From Sorex araneus (Eukaryota > Chordata > Mammalia > Eulipotyphla > Soricidae): 64,000 nt of DNA. The stretch is taken from positions 101,729,552-101,793,551 of the forward strand of contig NC_073313.1 of assembly GCF_027595985.1 (NCBI RefSeq), written 5' to 3'. A program made the position numbers and the translations under genes. The first letter of the stretch is position 1, and every line of letters begins with the position of its first letter. This document shows positions 56,385 through 64,000 of the stretch, one piece after another. Under the pieces are notes generated by a model. That model was not told the origin of the DNA. It made no database searches and saw only the letters and a list, made by a program, of their open reading frames with translations.

Positions 56385-56447
56385 TCATACCCTTGTGCTT
56401 ACAAGGCAGATACTCTACTGCTGAGCTATCACTAACCCCTCCCACTC
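56385..56447 (-). repeat. Old tRNA-type SINE head
   Basis: CTTACAAGGCAGATACTCTA and CTGCTGAGCTATCACTAACC are a complement tRNA-like A box region. The body is not visible. Confidence 0.5.
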
Positions 56448-57194
56448 CTGTGTCTTAAAGATAAAAACCTTCATTATTCTATTTAATCTCTAGCCCAAAA
56501 TTCAAAAAGTTTTGATAAAATTGCTATTATGTCCAAATATCCGATAGAGCTTTCTGTTTTTCCAGTATTTCTACCAAATTTCTGATTGAGACCAATGTGT
56601 ATCAGAAAAAACAAAGGATTCTGCTTTATAAAATTATTTTTGTTTCAATTCATGAATGAAAAACAGAAACCCTACTCTTGCTACTGTGATGTTTGTTCAT
56701 GCAATCTTCTGGGTAACATAATTAAACATCTCCTATATCCACCAGCATGAGGAAATCCCATTTAACACATTCATTTAAATTTCCCTTAGAAGTTGAACTG
56801 CTATAATTGGCGAACTATGGTTCAGTAGTTGGAGCAGTCATTAAAAGACATGATATGTTTGTAGGAATATCCTATAAACACATTATTGTGAACTTTGATG
56901 TTTCTAAATCTAGTAAAGCAACAAACAAGTTGTTTGCTTGTTTATGCAGATTCAAATAACTAGAGAATTTCAGAAGCACATCTTTTTGCTATTCAAGAGT
57001 GTATTTTCTGTAGACTACATGGAATGAATGTCCAATGTTTGCAGTGGAAGAGATATTTTTGAAATATTTATATTACTAATACATGATGGCAGAACTGTAA
57101 TAAAGAGTCAAACTGTAAAGTCCTTAGTGATATGGGTCATATATAAATTCATAAATTTAGTCCTTATTAACGTAACAGTGATGGACACCTAAAT

Positions 57195-57889
57195 CACTGT
57201 ATCACAATGTATCGCTGTCATTCTGTTGTTCATCGATTTGCTTGAGCGGGCAGCAGTAACATCTCCATTCATCCTAGTCCTGAGATTTTAGCAGCCTCTC
57301 TTTATTCATCCTTCCCAATGCTGCCACGTTGGAGGCTCTTTCAGGTTCAGGGGAATGAGACCCATCATTGTTACTGTTTTTTGCATATCAAATACACCAC
57401 AGTGAGGTTGCCAGGCTCTGCCTTGCGGGCAGGATACTCTTGGTAGCTTGCCAGTTCTCCGAGCGGGAGAACAAGACAATAAAAGGTTGTGCAGCCTCGA
57501 ATGTGGCTGCATGCTTCTGGGAGCTTTGTTTTATAGTCTCTGTATCTTGGCCGTTGATGGTATTACACAGCTCCAGGAGCAGTTGATGGGTGTGAAATGG
57601 GGGATACTACTGGAAAATGGGGGATCTGGGTGAAGGATGCCCAGTCCATATCCAAGCACCCTTGGAGGTCTCAGCCCCGGTCCCACACACCTGGGTTCCT
57701 CTGCCGGTTCCTTCATGTGTGAGGCTTGTCCAAGCCTGTGGAGAATGGCCTTAAGCATGGCTGTGGCTGGGTTCCAGAGCTGGGGAACTGCTGGGGCTCT
57801 CCTCAGGGTGGGGAGGGAAACTCAACCCGCCCCCCCTCTGAGGAGCCCCAGTGAAGACAGCCAGGCACGGGGGCAGTAGACTCTGCCAA
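57195..57889 (-). repeat. Class C repeat, subfamily without internal duplication, near full length
   Basis: From the left: tail TCACAATGTATCGCTGTCAT, GCAGTAACATCTCCATTCAT, GAGATTTTAGCAGCCTCTCT, TGGAGGCTCTTTCAGGTTCA, GTTACTGTTTTTTGCATATC, one GGCTCTGCCTTGCGGGCAGG block, then GCTTTGTTTTATAGTCTCTG, CTACTGGAAAATGGGGGATC, CCCCGGTCCCACACACCTGG, GGCTGTGGCTGGGTTCCAGA, CCCCTCTGAGGAGCCCCAGT, and CAGTAGACTCTGCCA. The right end coincides with that of the 60-kb copy, so it is probably the true 5' end. No TSD found. Confidence 0.85.
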
Positions 57890-59965
57890 ACTCATAAATG
57901 CTAAAAATATATTTGATAAATTTATATTCAAATGATTAGTTCCTGCCCAAATTACCACCTAGCTTAGTGATTTCATAGATAGCTTAGGTGATGTATAACT
58001 TTTATTTTCTTTTATAGGAGATATTTTATGCAGACTGAATTCTCCTGAAAATTACAGCCTTCCCAGGTAGAAGGGGTTTAAGATTTTTAATTACCGGTTC
58101 CTGTTCTGCTCTACTGAAACCTTAAACTAAGTGTGTAACTAATTCCACTTTAGCAATTTATTGGAATTGTTACCACAGGGAATCCTGGAAGAGAAAAGAG
58201 TTCCACAGATAGCTAAGAAGGTGGTAGTCTCCACTTTAATTGAATAAGTTCCATGTATGTCAAATAAAGCATAGAATTAAGATTAACCAAGAGCCTTATG
58301 GAGGAAAATATTTTGTTACTTCATGTATTATTGAATATTTTCAGGTATTAAGATGAATATTAATTGCAACTCAATATGCATCCAGGTTATGGCTTTTCTA
58401 TTGAAAGAAGATATATTTGTAGTGTTTATTTACATTTATCCATATGAATTCAGGTATAATTTTATAGTCAACAACTGTTCCAAGGTGCTAGTTTATTTTA
58501 AAATTTTATTAACACAAAAATAATATTTTGCTTATTTTACAAATACTAGTTTTACTTACTTTAACTTCCATTGTCTGGATTCTCCTAAACCCTCCTTTCT
58601 GGGTGATGCAAATAATTGCAGTAAATATACTCCCAGATGTGATCTATGTTTTCGTTCACCCTACTTTGCATGCTGTGCACAAGTGCTGTGGAATAAATCA
58701 GTACTTGAATGACTGTAGTGAGTCACTCTGAAGGAGGCTGTGCTCAAGTATGATATTTATTTACATGCACTAATTGACTCTAAAGAGTGTTATAATTTGC
58801 TTATGGATTCAGGCTCATTGGAAGAAGCCATGATTAGGAAATTATAGTTTTATCTCTATAGTTTAGATGACAATGGGTTGAAATAACGACAAGCTCCCAT
58901 TTTCTTCTAAACACTTGCTCTCTCACCACTTACATTGTAAACTGCTTACTAAAATATGCAATTTTAGTAGCAAGAAATGAGTAGAAGTTTAGTAATAGAA
59001 AAAAAGCAGAAGTGATGTGGAGAAATTTTCCATGGAAGTAAACTTCTAATTTAGCTTGTAAAATTATGTTTTTGTGTGAGAGGTCAGATTTGAGTGTCAA
59101 AATTTGAATGTCGTCAGAGGCTTTCTTACTTCCTGAATTGGAGAGATTTGAGGCAGCAACAAAGCAGTAAAAAACTCATTTGGATACAGGTGTCCTCCAC
59201 TGTGAACCATGCCTTATTACCAAGTATTCTAAGTAGGAATGTGCTGTGAATAATTGTGTACTTTCTAATAGGACAATGGAGACTTACAATAGGATAAACT
59301 TGATGAATGGAAAGTAATATTTTCTGAGACAAGTACAGAGAATATCCAGGTCTTCATAAGAAGGGCTAATCTTTCCCTACATTCTAGAATTTTGGTATAT
59401 AGCGAAATAACTACTAAGCACATAAAGCCATGTAAATGTAAATGGTTAAGATTCAGTTCCATTAAAAGTTAAATTTTGTAATCAAGCTAGAATAAACTCA
59501 AAGTTTTCAAATAACATATTGAATGATACAACTGTAGAATATTTCCACCTCCACTAACAGATCTTGTAGACAGTACTGTTCTAAAAAATTTACAAAAATA
59601 ACTGACACAGTAGATTAATTACTGCGCTCCTCTTAAATTTTCTCTTGAGTTCTTCCAAAATCCCTTCACTGACCAGCATAAAAGTCCATTTAGGTTGGTT
59701 AACTGTTATTGTAGATTAAGTGAGTAATTTCTTTAAATTTAGTCACTTCAGCCCTGCAGATATTTATAATTCAATAAAACATAACCACACACAGAAAATG
59801 AAATGAAAATTTCAAAAAGATGGATATAGGTAAGTGTTATGAAAACATGAAGAAGAAAGAGTTCTTTTGAGTGTGGGGAACTGGAATACTCATTCCCATT
59901 TATTGAATGCCAACTATACATTGAGTTTTTAACCTAAGTAAACCTGGTCTTAAGTGGTAACTGGT
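57890..59965. other. Unique AT-rich DNA
   Basis: No gene, SINE or L1 that I recognise. A weak MIR-like string (CCCATTTATTGAATGCCAAC) lies at 59896-59915. Confidence 0.5.
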
Positions 59966-59975
59966 ACATTATGTT

Positions 59976-59976
59976 T

Positions 59977-60016
<40 letters not shown>

Positions 60017-60638
60017 CATTGATCATCGAATTTCTCAAGTGGTCTCAGTAACGTCTCCATTCATCCTAGCCCTGAGATTTTAGAAGCCTCTCTTTACTCA
60101 TCCTTTCCAGTGGTGCCGCATTGGAGGCTCTTTCAGTGTCAGGGGAAGGAGACCCATCATCGTTACTGGTTTTGGCATATGAATATACCATGGGGAGTTT
60201 GCGATGCTCTCCCATGTGGGCAGGAAACTCTCGGTAGCTTGCCAGGTTCTCCCAGAGGGAGAACTAGGCTATAAGAGGTCGCTTCCAGGAGCTTGGTATT
60301 GTCTGTTGGTTGGATTACAGGGCGCCGGGGGCAGTCCCTGGGCATGACCGTCTAGCTACTGGAAAATGGGGAATCTGGGCAGAAGAGGCCCAGTCCCAAT
60401 CTGAGCAGGCTTGAAGGTCTCAGCCCCGGGTCCCACACACCTGGGTTCCTCTGCTGGTTCCTTCATGCGTGAGGCTCATCTGAACGTGTGGAGAGCGGCC
60501 ATGAGTAAGGCTGTGGCTAGGCTCCGGAGGTCTTCAGCCTCGGGAGCTCTGCTCGGGGCGGGAAAGGAAACTGAAGCCCACCCCCTCTGAGGAGCCCTGG
60601 GGAAGACAGCCAGGCATGGGGGCAAGAGACTCTCTGCC
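59976..60638 (-). repeat. Class C repeat, full length, with TSD and (ATC)n tail
   Basis: ACATTATGTT stands at 59966-59975 and 60639-60648. From the left: an ATC microsatellite (59977-60015) replacing the usual tail, TCCCATTGATCATCGAATTT, CATCCTAGCCCTGAGATTTT, TTTTGGCATATGAATATACC, one GCTTGCCAGGTTCTCCCAGA block, GGTCTCAGCCCCGGGTCCCA, CTTCATGCGTGAGGCTCATC, GCTCTGCTCGGGGCGGGAAA, ending CAAGAGACTCTCTGCC. It defines the family at about 660 bp. No open frame of note, no tRNA-like head. Confidence 0.88.
59977..60015. repeat. (ATC)n microsatellite
   Basis: About 39 bases of pure TCA/ATC repeat at the tail of the class C copy, presumably expanded from its TCACTGTCATC-like tail. Confidence 0.96.
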
Positions 60639-60665
60639 ACATTATGTTACAGGAATAATATATTA

Positions 60666-60766
60666 CTCCTGGCTCTGCACTCAGGAATTACTCCTGGCGA
60701 TCTTAGGGGACCATATGGGATGCTTGGAATTGAACCCAGGTTGGCCGCGTGCAAGGCAAATGCCCT
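60666..60766 (-). repeat. Class A SINE fragment truncated at both ends, inside a long direct repeat
   Basis: Holds only CTCCTGGCTCTGCACTCAGG through GGCCGCGTGCAAGGCAAATGCCCTA. It lacks both the tail (GGGTCACACC and T run) and the head start (GCTGTGCTATCGCTCC). Yet the 27 bases at 60639-60665 recur at 60767-60793 (25 of 27; both begin ACATTATGTTAC). Confidence 0.88.
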
Positions 60767-60793
60767 ACATTATGTTACTGGAATAATATATTT

Positions 60794-63015
60794 TCAGTAT
60801 TAGCTATACATAAATATTGAGTCCAAAGGATGGTATATAGAGTTTCTTTAATTAGCTCTTGGGAGTATCTTCCCTATTCTTCTTTCCATTCTTCTGTCCT
60901 CTTCCTAGTGTCCTGGCTCCATCATACTTACGTTCCACTTATGGAAGCTAGTGAGACTGTTTTTTCTAGATATTAATCCATGCCAGTTATTTTCAACTTT
61001 CATAGAAATACATTTATGTGCTTTCATATTCTTGATGTTGCAGCACTAAAATGATAAATATATTTCTACTAACACTTATTATTTCTTGTGTGTAAATTTG
61101 CTAGAGATAATCCTTACTATACTAAAAGTCCCAGGTTGTAAAGAATATGTAGGTATTGGGATCTTTATCCTAATCAATAGACCCATATTCTCATATTCAT
61201 ATTACTTTATCTAATCAGTAAATATTTATAAGAGCTTGAAGAATTTCAATATTGAATATGGTGATTAAATATTGTGTGTAGATAGACATATTCATATATC
61301 AAGCATTTTCTTTTATCATCGCTTATTAATGTCTTTGTTGTCCAACTATACATGTTACACAAAATAATCCATATGTACTTCGAGTCAGAACAGTGAGTAT
61401 TTGACTTTGAGAACTAGAATGAGAAATGGAAAGCAACATTGGGACATAAAGCTGAAAAGTTCGATACAAACATTTGGTTGGTGGAAGTCTCAAATATCAG
61501 TTAATAGTTGGAAGTTACTTGGTAGAAAAATAGAGACAAGCATTATCCATTGTGACAATTTTTAAAGTGAAATATTGCTTGAGTTTCTTTTTTATACTAG
61601 CCTTATTCTCATAGACAAATATCTAGTGAGGTTCTAGAAGATACTAGTAGTAAAGATACCTATTTATTTCCTTCAATTACTATTGGATTTGGAATAGTTT
61701 AGCATACTTAATAAATACATTTAATAATGACCTCTGACCAAAAAGAATTTATAGTTAAATTAGAGAATAGACTGTGATCACATGGGAAATGTCTGAAGAA
61801 CACTATAGCAGTGAAATGATACTGAAACCTCAAGAGCAATTCTCCTTTCACCTTTCTAGCAGAACTCCAGTTTTGTAGTGAGCAAGGAAACTGCCTTCTC
61901 AGATTGAAGTGTGACTATGGCACTGTGTGCAAATGACACATTTGAGAGGAAAATGCAGTACTTCTTTTTATTTAATTAGAATAATGCATATATTAAGTTG
62001 CTGATGTAGTAGCCTTCCTGGGGCTATGAATTAACAAACACAATGATAAAAACCAACCCCAAGCAGAAAGTATAAGGATATAATGAACTGGAACATTGTT
62101 AATACTTTGATAGAGCTACTACAATGTAGCAGTACTGGGTTGCTTACTTCAGACCTTTCCATTGTGTGAGAGGGGGACAGGAAACAAGCATACATCTAAG
62201 CCACTGAGGTTGTTTTATCCATTTGTTAGAATTCAGTCAAATGAAAATTCTATTGTTGCAATACTCATAGAGTAGTCCATTTCAAACTTCAAATGTAAAT
62301 ACTAACATTTCTAGAATACTCCATGGACAAACTTTAAAAGTTTATGAAAACATTGAAGAATTAGGAGAACAATTTCGGATGTTTAATAGCAAATGCTAAT
62401 AAGGGATATAAAATGATATCCATGAGAGGAAATACATGTAAAGAAAGTCAACTGTGAAAAGTATACTAGGAATATGATAAATGGATGGGGGTATATAGTA
62501 AAGAGGTACAGGTGTCCTGCATTTAGGGGATCTCAAAAATCACCGGGCATACACAGTAACTAGAAAATATTCCAACCTAATTGGCCCCAATAGGGACTGC
62601 AGCGGGGATACCAGGCCAGAATGCAAAGCTCCATCCCTGTCTGAGTACTCACTTATTGTTATAAATGAATCTATAATGTGTCTCAGCTTCAGCTTAAATG
62701 AATGTCATTCCTTTTCATTAGTAAGTTCTTTAAAAATCAATAATGTTTACTTTAAGGAAAAGCTGTAGAAGTTACTAATTTATATCTCATTAATTTCTCA
62801 CTTTGTCTTTCAGAATTTAATATAAACTACCTCTTTCGTTTAGATTTTTAACTACTGAATATACGCAATTCCATTGAGATACCCAAATATAGAGAAAGAA
62901 ATGCTTGAAGCCATTAGGTTAACGTTAGTTTAGAAGACTTCAAGTGCTGCAGATCTTTCAATGAGGTTTATCACTACAGCACACACAAGGGATTTCAAGT
63001 AGAAGTAACAGTGAT
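60794..63015. other. Unique AT-rich DNA
   Basis: Nothing recognised except a GC-richer patch at 62575-62640 (CCCCAATAGGGACTGCAGCG) of unknown nature. Confidence 0.5.
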
Positions 63016-63018
63016 TAA

Positions 63019-63237
63019 AAAAGAGAGATAGAGAGAGAGAGACAGAGACAAAGAGAAGAAAAGCCCCTGCCATAGACGCAGGCTGGGGGGTGAAGTGTGG
63101 GGGGTGTTGGAAGGAAACCTGGGGACATTGGTGCTGGGAAATATACACTGGTGGAGGGATGGGTGTTGGAATACTGTGTGACTGGAATTTAATCATGAAC
63201 AGTTTTGTAAGGGTCTCAGTGTAATTTAATAAGAAAG
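63019..63237 (+). mobile_element. L1 3' UTR fragment
   Basis: A GAGA-rich start, CCCCTGCCATAGACGCAGGC, CACTGGTGGAGGGATGGGTG, GTGACTGGAATTTAATCATG, GGTCTCAGTGTAATTTAATA: the L1 3' UTR end, 5'-truncated. Confidence 0.82.
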
Positions 63238-63239
63238 TT

Positions 63240-64000
63240 TGAAAAGAGAGAGATAGAAAATGTGGATGGGAGAAAGATTTTTCCCAACTGAAGTTTGTAA
63301 CTCAGTATAAATTACCTTACATTTTTGTGTGTAATACCCAAGGCATGCTAATAAGTCCTCAGGAAAGGGGCCATCAAATATCGTTGTTGTGAATGCTGTA
63401 TCTTAGGATACTTAGTTTTGAATAAGATACCCAAATGACATTATAAAGGGTTATGGAACTGTCATAGAGACTAAATTTTTGTACAGATTTCCCGCCAAAT
63501 ACATTGGCTGAGAGTATATCATACCCTGTTATTTTCCTTGCATAAAATTAACACATCAAAACCAATGGTTATTTTCAATTATGTGCTATCAAACGAATCT
63601 TAACAGAGATTAGAACAAGATTTTTGTTAGCTTTGCTGAATTCCTGCAATTGACAGTTTGACACAGCATGGCTTCAGATTATGTCAAATCCTACAAAAGC
63701 ATTTGTAGCATGCTTGGGAGGAAGGACTCTTTTCAGTTCTATCTTGTTGGAAATATTTTCCATGAAGTAATAATAATTCTTTTAATATGCAAATGATTAT
63801 AATTGCATTTATTACACTGTCAAATGTGAACTCAAATAACGGTTCTTTGTTTTACAAACCAGAGCATCACAAGAAATAGGAGAAATGACTGCTTTCTTCT
63901 TTGAGTTCACAAAAGGAAGAACAAATCCTACTTTCCCTGAAGTTACTTTCTTCTTCTCTCAGATTTGTTCCTTTTCCACCATTCTCAAAAATTAAAAAAA
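63240..64000. other. Unique DNA; octamer-like site near 63786
   Basis: No gene seen. TATGCAAATGATTATAATTG at about 63786-63805 contains a perfect octamer (ATGCAAAT). Its function is unknown. Confidence 0.4.

Larger units (their letters stand above)
55975..57190. other. Unique AT-rich DNA
   Basis: Holds a small minisatellite-like set (56031-56116) and one old SINE head (56385-56447). Nothing else recognised. Confidence 0.5.

Noticed and set aside
59976..60020. CRISPR-like array or other repeat-spacer structure
   Set aside because: The repeat is a plain trinucleotide run without spacers; no CRISPR is expected in animal DNA.

Overview
The window is mammalian nuclear DNA, very probably from a shrew (Eulipotyphla, Sorex type). 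Evidence: AT-rich unique sequence, a dense load of tRNA-headed SINEs whose consensus begins GGGGCTGGAGCGATAGCAC (which I associate with Sorex), many 5'-truncated L1 copies, and a few ancient MIR/L2-like relics. The species call rests on memory of the SINE and was not checked by search. I find no functional protein-coding host gene. Nearly every long open frame lies in an L1, a SINE, a GC-rich repeat module or chance open sequence. The only recognisable gene-derived sequence is a broken processed copy of the imprinted zinc-finger gene PEG3 (49.7-51.35 kb), bounded by a 16/18-base target-site duplication (TSD).

Repeat classes. (A) A short SINE of about 175 bp with tRNA-like A and B boxes and an A-rich tail, in young copies with near-perfect 11-17 base TSDs and in many old degraded copies. 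(B) A longer SINE of about 250 bp with the same tRNA-like head but a different body and no A tail, ending in a CAGTGATACAGTGA-like repeat. (C) A repeat of up to about 660 bp with no tRNA head whose 3' end matches the body and tail of class B; four copies. (L1) Many 3' fragments; three copies carry 5' inversions typical of twin priming, and several are nested. (N) Three elements of roughly 1-1.35 kb that look like GC-rich tandem 'promoter' units (about 310-360 bp each) joined directly to an L1 3' UTR with no ORF1 or ORF2. These are the best candidate for something undescribed here.

Layout. 0-5.1 kb: SINEs and two class N elements, both minus strand. 5.4-12.8 kb: mostly unique, with two L1 3' ends and a class C copy. 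12.8-16.4 kb: ancient L1s. 18.5-21.7 kb: an L1 with a 5' inversion and a second L1 nested in it. 24.8-27.4 kb: the third class N element, carrying a nested L1 that itself carries a class B SINE. 29.7-33.4 kb: the longest stretch with almost no recognisable repeats, possibly conserved non-coding DNA. 40.5-44.3 kb: a stack of L1s with a SINE and an L1 inserted at the same 11-base site. 45.8-47.3 kb: a pair of inverted arms. 48.4-51.4 kb: a short twin-primed L1, an AT-rich block and the PEG3 retrocopy. 51.6-56.0 kb: a twin-primed L1 interrupted by a 2.4-kb L1. 57.2-60.8 kb: two class C copies and an oddly truncated SINE. The rest is unique AT-rich DNA in which I see nothing specific.
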